In this document: in pieces, positions 16,937 to 26,622 of the stretch | Position numbering within the stretch: the first letter of the stretch is position 1 | Layout of the letters: the number at the start of each line of letters is the position of its first letter | Assembly (NCBI RefSeq): GCF_035918235.1 | Contig: NZ_CP109485.1 | Location: forward strand, 3,968,001 to 4,032,000 | Length of the DNA: 64,000 bases | Source: Streptomyces sp. NBC_01445 | GTDB lineage: Bacteria > Actinomycetota > Actinomycetes > Streptomycetales > Streptomycetaceae | Direction: 5' to 3' | Notes under the pieces: generated by a model | Database searches by the model: none | Seen by the model: only the letters and a program-made list of their open reading frames with translations | Told to the model about the DNA's origin: nothing | Position numbers and translations under genes: made by a program

Positions 16937-19900
16937 GTGCGGGGCTACGAGAGCCAGGACAGCCGGCGGCCGGCTGAGACCGACCATCTCTCGCGGTTCG
17001 AAGCCGAGATGGACCGGCTGAAGACCGAGCGGGAGAAGGCGGTCCAGCACGCCGAGGACCTGGGCTACCAGGTCGAGGTGTTGCGCGCCAAGCTGCACGA
17101 GGCGCGCCGCAACCTCGCGTCCCGTCCTGCCTACGACGGCGGGGACATCGGGTACCAGGCCGAGCAGCTGCTGCGTAACGCGCAGATCCAGGCCGACCAG
17201 CTGCGCGCCGACGCCGAGCGCGAGCTGCGCGACGCCCGCGCCCAGACGCAGCGCATCCTCCAGGAGCACGCCGAGCAGCAGTCCCGGCTCCAGTCCGAGC
17301 TGCACGCCGAGGCCGTCTCGCGCCGCCAGCAGCTCGACCAGGAGCTGGCCGAGCGCCGCCAGACCGTCGAGGCACACGTCAACGAGAACGTGGCGTGGGC
17401 CGAGCAGCTGCGCGCCCGCAGCGAGCAGCAGGCCCGCCGGCTCGTCGACGAGTCCCGCGCCGAGGCCGACCAGGCGCTCGCCGCCGCCCGCGCCGAGGCC
17501 GAGCGGGTCGCCACCGAGGCCCGCCAGCGCCTGACGTCGGACGCCGAGACGGCCCGCGCCGAGGCCGAGGCACTGCTGCGCCGCGCCCGTACCGACGCCG
17601 AGCGCCTCCTGAACGCCGCGTCGACTCAGGCGCAGGAAGCCACCGACCACGCCGAGCAGCTGCGCTCGTCCACGGCCACCGAGTCGGACACGGCCCGCCG
17701 CCAGTCCGCCGAGCTGAGCCGTGCCGCCGAGCAGCGCCTGTCCGAGGCCGACACGGCGCTGCGCGAGGCGCGGGCGTCGGCGGAGAAGGTCCTCACCGAG
17801 GCGAAGGACTCCGCGGCCAAGCAGCTCGCGAACGCCGAGTCGGCGAACGAGCAGCGCACGCGCACCGCCAAGGAGCAGGTCGCCCGGCTCGTCTCGGAGG
17901 CCACCAAGGAGGCCGAGTCCACCAAGTCGGAGGCCGAGCAGGTCGTCACCGACGCCAAGGAGCAGGCCGAGAAGATCCTCGCCGAGGCCGGCGAGAAGGC
18001 ACGCAACGTCACGGCCGAGGAGACCGCCTCCCAGCTCGCCAAGGCCGCCCGTACGGCCGAAGAGGTGCTCAACAAGGCGTCCGAGGACGCCAAGGCCACC
18101 ACGAAGGCCGCCTCCGAGGAGGCCGAGCGGCTGCGCAGCGAGGCCGAGGCCGAGGCGGACCGGCTGCGTGGCGAGGCGCACGACATCGCGGAGCAGCTCA
18201 AGGGCGCCGCGAAGGACGACACCAAGGACTACCGCGCCAAGACCGTCGAGCTCCAGGAGGAGGCGCGACGGCTGCGCGGCGAGGCCGAGCAGCTGCGGGC
18301 CGAGGCGGTCGACGAGGGCGAGCGCATCCGCAGCGAGGCGCGGCGCGAGGCCGTCCAGCAGATCGAGGAGGCGGCCAGGACCGCCGAGGAGCTGCTCGCC
18401 AAGGCGAAGGCGGACGCGGACGAGCTGCGGGCCGGTGCGCAGACCGAGAGTGAGCGGGTCCGCACCGAGGCCATCGAGCGCGCCACGAACCTGCGCAAGC
18501 AGGCCGAGGAGACCCTGGAGCGCACCCGCGCCGAGGCCGAGCGGCACCGCGAGGAGGCCGCCGAGCAGGCCGAGGCCACCAAGACGGAGGCCGAGCGGGC
18601 CGCGCAGGAGCTGCGCGAGGACACCGAGCGCGCCGTCGCTGCCCGTCAGTCGGAGGCCGCCGACGAGCTGACCCGGCTGCACACCGAGGCCGAGCAGCGC
18701 CTGACGGCGTCCGAGACCGCGCTCACCGACGCGCGGGCCGAGTCGGAGCGCATCCGCCGCGAGACCGCGGACGAGACGGAGCGGCTGCGCGCCGAGGCCG
18801 CAGAGCGGATCCGTACGCTCCAGGCGCAGGCCGAGACGGAGGCCGACCGGCTGCGCACGGAGGCCGCGGCGGACGCGTCCGGGACCCGCGCGGAGGCGGA
18901 GAACGTCGCCGTACGGCTGCGGTCCGAGGCCGCGGCCGAGGCCGAGCGGCTCAAGTCGGAGGCTCAGGAGAGCGCGGACCGGGTGCGCGCGGAGGCCGCG
19001 GCAGCGGCCGAGCGGGTCGCCACGGAGGCCGCCGAGGCGCTCACCGCCGCCCAGGAGGAGGCCGCCAGGCGGCGCCGCGAGGCCGAGGAGACCCTCGGTT
19101 CCGCCCGCCAGGAGGCCGACCAGGAGCGCGAGCGGGCCCGCGAGCAGAGCGAGGAACTCCTCGCGGTCGCCCGCGCCCGTGTCGAGGAGGCGCAGGCAGA
19201 GGCCGTACGTCTCGTGGAGGAGGCCGACCGGCGCTCCACCGAGATGGTCGGCGCCGCCGAGCAGACCGCGCAGCAGGTGCGCGACTCCGTGTCCGGGCTC
19301 CAGGAGCAGGCGCAGGAGGAGATCGCGGGCCTGCGCAGCGCCGCGGAGCACGCGTCCGAGCGCACCAAGCGCGAGGCGCAGGAGGAGGCCGACCGGGTCC
19401 GCGCCGACGCGTACGCGGAGCGTGAGCGCGCCACCGACGACGCCAACCGCATGCGCGGCGAGGCCGCCGCCGAGTCGGAGGCCGCAAAGTCCCTTGCGGA
19501 GCGCACGGTTTCGGAGGCGATCGCCGAGTCGGAGCGGATGCGGTCCGAGGCGTCGGAGCACGCCCAGCAGGTCCGTACGGAGGTCTCCGAGCGGCTCACG
19601 TCGGCCGAGCAGGACGCCTCGCGCACCCGGGCCGATGCCCGCGAGGACGCCAACCGGATCCGTTCGGACGCCGCGACGCAGGCGGACACCCTCATCACGG
19701 AGGCCACGAGCGAGGCCGAGCGCCTCACGAACGAGACGAACACCGAGGCGGAGCGCGTCCGCGCCGAGTCGACGGCCGCGGCCGAGCGCCTCACGAACGA
19801 GACCAACACCGAGGCGGAGCGCGTCCGTTCGGAGTCCGTCGCGCGTGCCGAGCAGCTCGTCGGCGGCGCCACGACCGAGGCCGAGCGGGTGCGCGCCGAG

Positions 19901-20926
19901 TCGGTCGCCAAGGCCGAGAAGCTCATCGCGGACGCGGCCGGGGACGCCGAGCGGCTGCGCGCCGAGGCGGCCGAGACCGTCGGGTCCGCGCAGCAGCACG
20001 CCGAGCGGATCCGCAGCGAGGCGGAGCGCGTCAAGGCGGAGGCGGCGGAGGAGGCCGAGCGGCTCACCTCCGCGGCCCGCGCCGAGGCCGAGCGGACCCT
20101 CGACGAGACCCGCAAGGACGCCAACAAGCGCCGCTCGGAGGCCGCCGAGCAGGTCGACAAGCTCATCACGGAGGCGAGCGCGGAGGCCGAGAAGCTGACG
20201 TCCGAGGCGCAGCAGTCCGCGCTGAAGGCGACCACGGACGCCGAGTCGCAGGCCGACATGATGGTCGGCGCGGCACGCAAGGAGGCCGACCGGCTGGTCT
20301 CCGAGGCGACCGTCGAGGGCAACTCCCTGGTGGAGAAGTCCCGTACGGACGCGGACGAGTTGCTCGTCGGCGCGCGCCGCGACGCGACGGCGATCAGGGA
20401 GCGCGCCGAGGAGCTGCGCGAGCGCATCACCGGCGAGATCGACGAACTGCACGACCGGGCGCGGCGCGAGTCCGCCGAGGCCATGAAGACGGCCGGCGAG
20501 CGGTGCGACGCGCTGGTGAAGGCCGCCGAGGAGCAGCTCGCCGAGGCGCAGGCGAAGGCCAAGGAGATGGTTGCGGAGGCGGGTTCGGAGGCGAGCAAGG
20601 TCCGGATCGCCGCCGTGAAGAAGGCCGAGGGTCTGCTCAAGGAGGCCGGGGCGAAGAAGACCGAGCTGACCCGCGAGGCCGAGCGTGTCCTGTCCGAGGC
20701 GCAGGCGGAGGCGGAGCGCACGGTCGACGAGGGCAAGCGCGAGCTGGAGGTCCTGGTCCGCCGCCGCGAGGACATCAACGCCGAGATCTCCCGCGTCCAG
20801 GACGTCCTGGAGGCGTTGGAGTCCTTCGAGGCCCCGTCCGCCGGCGGCGGGACCAAGGAGGGCGCTGTCAAGGCGGGAGCCGCAGCGGGCGCTACCCGAT
20901 CGGGTGGCAAGGGGTCGGAAGGGTAG
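16937..20926 (+). CDS. scy: Scy polarity scaffold, giant coiled-coil protein
   Basis: A 1329-residue protein, nearly all uninterrupted coiled coil rich in Ala, Glu, Arg and Lys. The opening MRGYESQDSRRPAETDHLSRFEAEM and the segment RPAYDGGDIGYQAEQLLRNAQ match Scy (SCO5397 in S. coelicolor) as I recall it. Scy marks hyphal tips, recruits DivIVA and FilP, and controls tip number and branching. Heptad (early) and longer hendecad-like 11/22-residue spacing of Arg-x-x-Ala-Glu-Ala is visible; the tail after about 1300 is Gly/Ala-rich and disordered. The GTG start at 16937 follows AAGGATGGG. FilP lies 183 bases downstream. Confidence 0.93.
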   Translation: MRGYESQDSRRPAETDHLSRFEAEMDRLKTEREKAVQHAEDLGYQVEVLRAKLHEARRNLASRPAYDGGDIGYQAEQLLRNAQIQADQLRADAERELRDARAQTQRILQEHAEQQSRLQSELHAEAVSRRQQLDQELAERRQTVEAHVNENVAWAEQLRARSEQQARRLVDESRAEADQALAAARAEAERVATEARQRLTSDAETARAEAEALLRRARTDAERLLNAASTQAQEATDHAEQLRSSTATESDTARRQSAELSRAAEQRLSEADTALREARASAEKVLTEAKDSAAKQLANAESANEQRTRTAKEQVARLVSEATKEAESTKSEAEQVVTDAKEQAEKILAEAGEKARNVTAEETASQLAKAARTAEEVLNKASEDAKATTKAASEEAERLRSEAEAEADRLRGEAHDIAEQLKGAAKDDTKDYRAKTVELQEEARRLRGEAEQLRAEAVDEGERIRSEARREAVQQIEEAARTAEELLAKAKADADELRAGAQTESERVRTEAIERATNLRKQAEETLERTRAEAERHREEAAEQAEATKTEAERAAQELREDTERAVAARQSEAADELTRLHTEAEQRLTASETALTDARAESERIRRETADETERLRAEAAERIRTLQAQAETEADRLRTEAAADASGTRAEAENVAVRLRSEAAAEAERLKSEAQESADRVRAEAAAAAERVATEAAEALTAAQEEAARRRREAEETLGSARQEADQERERAREQSEELLAVARARVEEAQAEAVRLVEEADRRSTEMVGAAEQTAQQVRDSVSGLQEQAQEEIAGLRSAAEHASERTKREAQEEADRVRADAYAERERATDDANRMRGEAAAESEAAKSLAERTVSEAIAESERMRSEASEHAQQVRTEVSERLTSAEQDASRTRADAREDANRIRSDAATQADTLITEATSEAERLTNETNTEAERVRAESTAAAERLTNETNTEAERVRSESVARAEQLVGGATTEAERVRAESVAKAEKLIADAAGDAERLRAEAAETVGSAQQHAERIRSEAERVKAEAAEEAERLTSAARAEAERTLDETRKDANKRRSEAAEQVDKLITEASAEAEKLTSEAQQSALKATTDAESQADMMVGAARKEADRLVSEATVEGNSLVEKSRTDADELLVGARRDATAIRERAEELRERITGEIDELHDRARRESAEAMKTAGERCDALVKAAEEQLAEAQAKAKEMVAEAGSEASKVRIAAVKKAEGLLKEAGAKKTELTREAERVLSEAQAEAERTVDEGKRELEVLVRRREDINAEISRVQDVLEALESFEAPSAGGGTKEGAVKAGAAAGATRSGGKGSEG
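19715..19827 (+). repeat. 66-bp direct repeat inside scy
   Basis: Two nearly identical 47-base stretches at 19715-19761 and 19781-19827, period 66 bases, encode AERLTNETNTEAERVR twice. The 22-residue period equals two hendecads, so the coiled-coil register is kept. Confidence 0.75.
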
Positions 20927-21109
20927 CCAGGACGGCAACGGGCGTGCTTGGTAAGGACCTTCGGCGCTGCCGCTGGCAAGCCATCCTGCGGTTAGCCACT
21001 CAAAAGGGGTGTCATTCTCCAGATCAAACGGGCATCTGCTCGATGACACGCCGCTTTGACCCCTAGGATTCCCCCTATCACCTCACCGGTCTCATTCGAC
21101 AGGAACCCC

Positions 21110-22045
21110 ATGAGCGACACTTCCCCCTACGGCTTCGAGCTTGTGCGGCGTGGGTACGACCGCGCTCAGGTGGACGAACGCATTTCCAAGCTCGTCTCCG
21201 ACCGTGACAGCGCTCTCGCTCGTATCACTGCTCTGGAAAAGCGCATCGAGGAGCTCCACCTCGAGACGCAGAACGCCCAGGCGCAGGTGAACGACGCCGA
21301 GCCGTCGTACGCCGGCCTCGGCGCGCGCGTCGAGAAGATCCTCCGCCTCGCCGAGGAGGAGGCGAAGGACCTGCGCGAGGAGGCCCGGCGCGCCGCCGAG
21401 CAGCACCGCGAGCTCGCCGAGTCGGCGGCCCAGCAGGTGCGCAACGACGCAGAATCGTTCGCTGCGGAGCGCAAGTCCAAGGCCGAGGACGAAGGCGTCC
21501 GGATTGTCGAGAAGGCCAAGAGCGAAGCGGGCACGCTGCGCGCCGAGGCCCAGAAGGACGCTCAGTCGAAGCGTGAGGAGGCGGACGCCCTCTTCGAGGA
21601 GACCCGCGCCAAGGCCGCCCAGGCCGCCGCGGACTTCGAGACGAACCTGGCGAAGCGCCGCGAGCAGTCCGAGCGCGACCTGGCCTCGCGTCAGGCGAAG
21701 GCCGAGAAGCGTCTCGCGGAGATCGAGCACCGCGCGGAGCAGCTCCGCCTGGAGGCCGAGAAGCTGCGCACCGACGCCGAGCGCCGCGCCCGCCAGACGG
21801 TGGAGACCGCGCAGCGCCAGGCCGAGGACATCGTGGCCGACGCCAACGCCAAGGCCGACCGGATCCGCTCGGAATCGGAGCGCGAGCTCGCCGCGCTGAC
21901 GAACCGCCGCGACTCCATCAACGCGCAGCTCACCAACGTGCGCGAGATGCTGGCGACGCTCACCGGTGCGGCCGTCGCCGCCGCGGGCGCGCCCGCGGAG
22001 GACGAGCCGATCTCGCGTGGGGTTCCCGCCCAGCAGACCCGCTGA
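21110..22045 (+). CDS. filP: FilP intermediate-filament-like cytoskeletal protein
   Basis: A 311-residue coiled-coil protein beginning MSDTSPYGFELVRRGYDRAQVDERISKL, a DivIVA-like N-terminal motif, followed by a rod to about residue 280 and a Pro/Ala tail. It corresponds to FilP (SCO5396), which forms filaments that stiffen hyphae and interact with Scy and DivIVA. The FGxxRRGYDxxQVD opening is shared with DivIVA, consistent with tip localisation. The ATG at 21110 has AGGAA at 5 bases. A hexamer TAGGAT at 21064-21069 may be the -10. Confidence 0.92.
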   Translation: MSDTSPYGFELVRRGYDRAQVDERISKLVSDRDSALARITALEKRIEELHLETQNAQAQVNDAEPSYAGLGARVEKILRLAEEEAKDLREEARRAAEQHRELAESAAQQVRNDAESFAAERKSKAEDEGVRIVEKAKSEAGTLRAEAQKDAQSKREEADALFEETRAKAAQAAADFETNLAKRREQSERDLASRQAKAEKRLAEIEHRAEQLRLEAEKLRTDAERRARQTVETAQRQAEDIVADANAKADRIRSESERELAALTNRRDSINAQLTNVREMLATLTGAAVAAAGAPAEDEPISRGVPAQQTR

Positions 22046-22065
22046 ACCACCGAAGTCGGACACCG

Positions 22066-22097
22066 AAGCCCCTTGCCGCTCCAGTGGCAGGGGGCTT
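22066..22097 (+). terminator. Intrinsic terminator of filP
   Basis: AAGCCCCTTGCC pairs with GGCAGGGGGCTT (one wobble) across an 8-base loop, followed by TTGTCCC. Confidence 0.75.
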
Positions 22098-22119
22098 TGT
22101 CCCGTTCTAGCGTTGCCGC

Positions 22120-23121
22120 ATGATCGAGCTCGAGGGGCTGACCAAGCATTACGGCGAGAAGCTGGCCGTCAACAACCTCACGTTCACCGTCAGACCGGGC
22201 ATCGTCACGGGCTTCCTCGGCCCCAACGGTGCCGGCAAGTCCACGACGATGCGGATGATGCTCGGTCTCGACAACCCCTCAGCAGGCGACGTACGCATCG
22301 ACGGGAAGCACTACGCGCAGTTGAAGGACCCGCTGCGGTACATCGGCGCGCTCCTCGACGCCAAGGCCATGCACGGCGGCCGCAGCGCCTACAACCACCT
22401 GCTGTGCCTGGCGCAGAGCAACGGCATCCCGCGCACCCGTGTCGTCGAGGTCCTCGACACGGTGGGTCTGACGCCCGTCGCCAGGAAGAAGGCGAAGGGC
22501 TTCTCGCTGGGTATGGGCCAGCGCCTCGGCATCGCGGGCGCGCTCCTCGGCGACCCGCGGATCCTGATGTTCGACGAGCCCGTCAACGGGCTCGACCCCG
22601 AGGGCATCCACTGGATCCGCAATCTGATGAAGTCGCTCGCCGGCCAGGGCCGTACGGTCTTCGTCTCCTCGCACCTGATGAGCGAGATGGCGCTGACCGC
22701 GGATCACCTCGTCGTCATCGGCCAGGGCCACCTCCTCGCCGACACCTCGATGTCCGACTTCATCCAGCAGAACTCCCGCTCGTACGTGCGGCTGCGCTCG
22801 CCGCAGCAGGAGCGGCTCCTCGATGTGCTGCACGAGGCAGGGATCACCGTCGTGGAGGCAGGCAACGGCACGCTCGAGGTGGACGGCGTCAGCCCCGAGC
22901 AGCTGGGCGACCTCGCGGCCGCCCACCATCTCGCCCTGCATGAGCTGAGCCCTCAGCAGGCCTCGCTCGAGGAGGCGTTCATGCAGCTCACCGCGGAGTC
23001 GGTGGAGTACCACGCGCACACGGACGAGCTCGGGGTGCCGCCGCCCGCCCAGCTGCCACCGCCGACACAGCAGCAGGGCTGGGGCGAGGGCTGGGACCGT
23101 ACGAAGAACAAGGGAGCCTGA
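22120..23121 (+). CDS. ABC transporter ATP-binding protein (pair 1)
   Basis: A 333-residue ABC-2-type ATPase of the bacitracin/daunorubicin class: Walker A GPNGAGKST, signature FSLGMGQRLG (in place of LSGGQ), Walker B RILMFDEP, and SSHLMSEM H-loop. The C-terminal third resembles the regulatory domain of multidrug ATPases and ends in a Pro/Gln tail. It pairs with the permease 3 bases downstream. The substrate is unknown. Closely parallels the ATPase at 24019. Confidence 0.9.
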   Translation: MIELEGLTKHYGEKLAVNNLTFTVRPGIVTGFLGPNGAGKSTTMRMMLGLDNPSAGDVRIDGKHYAQLKDPLRYIGALLDAKAMHGGRSAYNHLLCLAQSNGIPRTRVVEVLDTVGLTPVARKKAKGFSLGMGQRLGIAGALLGDPRILMFDEPVNGLDPEGIHWIRNLMKSLAGQGRTVFVSSHLMSEMALTADHLVVIGQGHLLADTSMSDFIQQNSRSYVRLRSPQQERLLDVLHEAGITVVEAGNGTLEVDGVSPEQLGDLAAAHHLALHELSPQQASLEEAFMQLTAESVEYHAHTDELGVPPPAQLPPPTQQQGWGEGWDRTKNKGA

Positions 23122-23124
23122 CCG

Positions 23125-23895
23125 ATGGCCACGACTCAGGTTCTCCGGTCCGAGTGGACCAAGATCAGGTCCGTCGCTTCGACGGTGTGGACGCTCGGCC
23201 TCGCGGCCGTCCTGACGATCGCGCTCGGCGTGCTGATCTCGATCCTGTCGAGGAACGAGTTCAAGAACATGGGCCTGAAGGAGCGGCTGTCCTTCGACCC
23301 CACGTTCATCAGCTTCGCCGGGATGAGTCTCGGACAGCTCGCGATGATCGTCTTCGGCGTCCTCGTCGTCTCGAACGAGTACAGCACCGGGATGATCCGC
23401 ACCTCGCTCGCCGCGGTCCCCCAGCGCGGCACGTTCCTGTTCAGCAAGGTCGCCGTGGCCACCGTCCTGGCGTTCGTCGTGGGCCTCGCCACGAGCTTCA
23501 TCGCGTTCTTCCTCGGGCAGGCCGTCCTCGGCGAGTACCGGGCGCAGATCGGCGACCCGGGCGTCCTGCGCGCGGTCATCGGCGGCGGCCTCTACATGAC
23601 CCTCATCGCCATGTTCTCGATGGGTGTCGCGTCGATGCTGCGCAGCCCGATGCTGTCGCTCGGCATCCTGATGCCGTTCTTCTTCCTGATCTCCAACATC
23701 CTGGGCAACGTCTCGGCGACGAAGAAGATCGGCCGGTACCTGCCCGACCAGGCCGGCAGCAAGATCATGCAGGTGGTGACGCCGATCGACGACGACACCC
23801 CGTACGGGCCGTGGGGCGGCCTCGGCATCATGGTGATCTGGGTGGTCCTGGCCCTGATCTTCGGATATGTGCTCCTCAAGAAGCGGGACGCGTAG
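23125..23895 (+). CDS. ABC-2 transporter permease (pair 1)
   Basis: A 256-residue membrane protein with about six helices and the ABC-2 opening SEWTKIRSVASTVWTL, shared with the permease at 25197. MIVFGVLVVSNEYSTGMIRTSLAAVPQRG is the cytoplasmic coupling region. It forms a transporter with the preceding ATPase. Function beyond export is unknown. Confidence 0.88.
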   Translation: MATTQVLRSEWTKIRSVASTVWTLGLAAVLTIALGVLISILSRNEFKNMGLKERLSFDPTFISFAGMSLGQLAMIVFGVLVVSNEYSTGMIRTSLAAVPQRGTFLFSKVAVATVLAFVVGLATSFIAFFLGQAVLGEYRAQIGDPGVLRAVIGGGLYMTLIAMFSMGVASMLRSPMLSLGILMPFFFLISNILGNVSATKKIGRYLPDQAGSKIMQVVTPIDDDTPYGPWGGLGIMVIWVVLALIFGYVLLKKRDA

Positions 23896-24018
23896 GGGCC
23901 GCGGGCAGGCCCAGGGGCTTTGCCTTGTCTTGGCCGGAACCGTCAGCGCCCCGATATCCTCCTAACCCTTACGGGGGCGCGTGCCCCGATGTCCTGAACC
24001 TTTCGATGGGTGCGGAGA

Positions 24019-25200
24019 ATGATCGAGGCAGTCGGCCTGACGAAGCGCTACGGCGCCAAGACAGCCGTGTACAACCTTTCCTTCCAGGTCCGGCCGGGCA
24101 CCGTGACCGGCTTCCTGGGTCCGAACGGGTCCGGCAAGTCGACGACCATGCGCATGATCCTGGGTCTCGACCAGCCGACGACGGGCCAGGTGACGATCGG
24201 CGGCTACCCGTACCGCAAGCTCCCCAACGCCCCGCGCCAGGTCGGCGCACTGCTCGACGCCAAGGCGGTGCACGGCGGCCGGCACGCCCGTAATCACCTG
24301 CTCTGCCTCGCGCAGCTGTCCGGCATCCCGGCCCGCCGCGTGGACGAGGTGCTCGGCGTCGTCGGCCTCCAGGACGTGGCGAAGAAGCGCTCCAAGGGCT
24401 TCTCGCTCGGCATGGGCCAGCGCCTCGGCATCGCGGCCGCGCTGCTCGGCGACCCGCAGGTGCTCCTCTTCGACGAGCCGGTCAACGGCCTCGACCCGGA
24501 GGGCATCCTCTGGGTCAGGAACCTGATGAAGTCGCTCGCCGCCGAGGGCCGTACGGTCTTCGTCTCCTCGCACCTGATGAGCGAGATGGCACTGACCGCC
24601 GAGCACCTGATCGTCATCGGCCGCGGCCAGCTCCTCGCCGACATGAGCGTGCGGGACTTCATCTCGCACAACTCGGCCGACTTCGCGCGGGTGCGCACGC
24701 CCGAGACGGAGCCGCAGCAGCGCGAGAAGCTGACGGCGGCGCTGACCGAGGCCGGCGGCCAGGTGCTGCCCGAGCAGGACGGCGCGCTGCGCGTCATGGG
24801 CCTGCCGCTTCCCCGCATCAGCGACCTGGCGCACGGCGCCGACGTACGCCTGTGGGAGCTCTCGCCGCACCAGGCCTCGCTGGAGGAGGCGTACATGCGG
24901 ATGACGCAGGGCGCCGTCGACTACCGCTCGACCGTCGACCAGCGTGCCGGTCTTCAGCAGCAGCTCCCGCCGGGCGCGATGCCGCAGCAGCAGTTCCCCG
25001 CGCCCGGCCAGGGCCAGCCGGACTGGTACGCGCCGCCGCCGCCCCAGCAGGGCGGTCAGCCGTTCGCCCCGCCGCAGGCCGCGCCCGGCGGGCCGAACCC
25101 GTACGCCGCGCCGCCGCAGCAGCCGCCTGCCGCGCCCGCGGCCCCGGCCCCCGCAGCCCCTGTCCCCGCCGACCTGAACAAGCCCGAGGACCCCCGATGA
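24019..25200 (+). CDS. ABC transporter ATP-binding protein (pair 2)
   Basis: A 393-residue paralogue of the ATPase at 22120: Walker A GPNGSGKST, signature FSLGMGQRLG, Walker B VLLFDEPVNGLDPEG, H-loop SSHLMSEM. It differs by a C-terminal extension of about 85 residues rich in Pro, Gln and Ala. The start could be GTG 24010 or ATG 24019; the latter matches pair 1. Its stop overlaps the permease start (ATGA at 25197-25200). Confidence 0.88.
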   Translation: MIEAVGLTKRYGAKTAVYNLSFQVRPGTVTGFLGPNGSGKSTTMRMILGLDQPTTGQVTIGGYPYRKLPNAPRQVGALLDAKAVHGGRHARNHLLCLAQLSGIPARRVDEVLGVVGLQDVAKKRSKGFSLGMGQRLGIAAALLGDPQVLLFDEPVNGLDPEGILWVRNLMKSLAAEGRTVFVSSHLMSEMALTAEHLIVIGRGQLLADMSVRDFISHNSADFARVRTPETEPQQREKLTAALTEAGGQVLPEQDGALRVMGLPLPRISDLAHGADVRLWELSPHQASLEEAYMRMTQGAVDYRSTVDQRAGLQQQLPPGAMPQQQFPAPGQGQPDWYAPPPPQQGGQPFAPPQAAPGGPNPYAAPPQQPPAAPAAPAPAAPVPADLNKPEDPR

Positions 25201-26054
25201 CGACGCCGCCCCCGCAGCCGGCTCCGCAGGCCTACGCCCAGCAGAGCACGCCCAACTGGCAGGGCGCGCCCGGCACTTCGTACACCTCGCCCATCCCGGT
25301 CACCCGCACGCACCTGGGGCACGCGCTCGCCTCGGAGTGGACGAAGATCAAGTCCGTGCGCTCCACGATCTGGACGCTCGGCATCTTCCTGTTCCTGGTC
25401 CTCGGCGGCGGCCTGTTCGTCTCCGCGCAGACCGAGGACCTCAACTACCAGGACCTGCCGTTCACGTTCCCGGCCTTCATCGGGCTGCTGCTCGGCCAGA
25501 TCTGCCTGATCACGCTGGGCGTTCTCGTGACCTCGTCGGAGTACGGCACCGGCATGATCCGCACGACGTTCACCGCGTCGCCGCAGCGCTACCGCGTCTT
25601 CGCCGCCAAGATCCTGGTGTTCTTCGCGGTCTCGTTCGTGGTCTCCGCGGGCTCCATCCTCCTGGTGGGCCTGCTCACGTCGTCGATGCACAGCGGCCCC
25701 GAGGCGGGCGACCTGAGCTGGGGCGGCACGGTCCTCAAGGGCGGGCTCTACGTGTCCCTGCTCGGGGTCCTCGGCCTCGCCGTCGGCTCCATGCTGCGGC
25801 ACTCGGCGGGCGCGATCACCGCGATGCTCGGCATCGTGCTGCTGCCGTCGATCCTGCCGGTCTTCCTGATGATCTCGCGCAGCACGCGGACGCTCGGCGA
25901 GAAGATGCAGGAGTACAACGCCATCAACGCCCTCGCCAAGATCTTCGGTGCGGACGGCGGGAGCACGGGCGGGTCCCAGGTGTGGCTGCTCGTCGGCGTC
26001 ACGGCCGCGGCCGTGGTCGGCGCGTTCGTACTGCTGGAGCGGCGCGACGTGTAG
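25197..26054 (+). CDS. ABC-2 transporter permease (pair 2)
   Basis: A 285-residue membrane protein with six helices and the same SEWTKIKSVRSTIWTLG opening as pair 1, but preceded by about 40 cytoplasmic residues rich in Pro, Gln and Tyr (PPPQPAPQAYAQQSTPNW). The matched low-complexity tails on ATPase and permease suggest they contact each other or a shared partner (inference). Translationally coupled to the ATPase. Confidence 0.88.
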   Translation: MTTPPPQPAPQAYAQQSTPNWQGAPGTSYTSPIPVTRTHLGHALASEWTKIKSVRSTIWTLGIFLFLVLGGGLFVSAQTEDLNYQDLPFTFPAFIGLLLGQICLITLGVLVTSSEYGTGMIRTTFTASPQRYRVFAAKILVFFAVSFVVSAGSILLVGLLTSSMHSGPEAGDLSWGGTVLKGGLYVSLLGVLGLAVGSMLRHSAGAITAMLGIVLLPSILPVFLMISRSTRTLGEKMQEYNAINALAKIFGADGGSTGGSQVWLLVGVTAAAVVGAFVLLERRDV

Positions 26055-26068
26055 GGCGCCGTCAGTGC

Positions 26069-26410
26069 CTAGTAACGAGGCGCGTTCCTGGACCGCTGCA
26101 CCCGTGTGGTGCGGCGGTCCTTCGCGTTCCAGCAGGCCTTGTGCCAGTGCCGGCGCTCGTCCACGCCCGAGTACGCGGGCCAGGCCACCACGTGCGCGAC
26201 CCCGGAGGGGATCTCCTGGTCGCAGCCGGGGCACCGGTACGTCTTGCCTGCGGCGCTCGCGCCCGCGACCTGGCGTACGCTCCACTCCTCGCCCTGCCAG
26301 CTCTCCGTACGCTCGAATCCGCCGTAGCGGCTGCCCTGCTCCTCGTCCGGTGCCTGGCTGGACGGTCGGCCGCCGCGACGGGGCGACGACTGGTTTCGGC
26401 GCGGGGACAC
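26069..26410 (-). CDS. Conserved small protein with zinc-ribbon-like motif
   Basis: A 113-residue protein I do not recognise functionally; homologues are sometimes labelled ATP/GTP-binding, for which I see no P-loop. A basic, Arg/Ser-rich N-terminus (about 1-30) precedes YRCPGCDQEIPSG and RRHWHKACW, which give Cys-x2-Cys and His/Cys ligands, consistent with a single zinc site. The C-terminus is basic. GTG 26410 has GGAG 5 bases upstream. It converges on the permease at 26054. Confidence 0.65.
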   Translation of the reverse strand: MSPRRNQSSPRRGGRPSSQAPDEEQGSRYGGFERTESWQGEEWSVRQVAGASAAGKTYRCPGCDQEIPSGVAHVVAWPAYSGVDERRHWHKACWNAKDRRTTRVQRSRNAPRY

Positions 26411-26622
26411 CGGCTCTCCTCTAGGACTTGTACAGGTGCCTGCACAGGGACTGGGGACACGTCCAGCGTACGCGGACGCCTCTCGGGTACCCGCACAACG
26501 TCAACCTCATGAGTTCTCCGGAAAATCTGCCAATCTCCCTGGCAAGCCGTGCCCTTGGCACTTGTCAGCCGTTAATGCCCTTGGGGGAGTGCCGCGTCGG
26601 CGCCAAGAAAGGCAGGAGTGCG

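Noticed and set aside
16655..21049. Minus-strand open frame of 1464 residues opposite scy
   Set aside because: It mirrors Scy codon bias: high third-position GC leaves the antisense strand open, and its translation is a Leu/Gly/Arg low-complexity sequence with no domain.
23946..24009. Direct repeat GCCCCGATATCCT / GCCCCGATGTCCT as an operator before the second ABC pair
   Set aside because: Only two copies with one mismatch and no fit to promoter spacing; could be chance.
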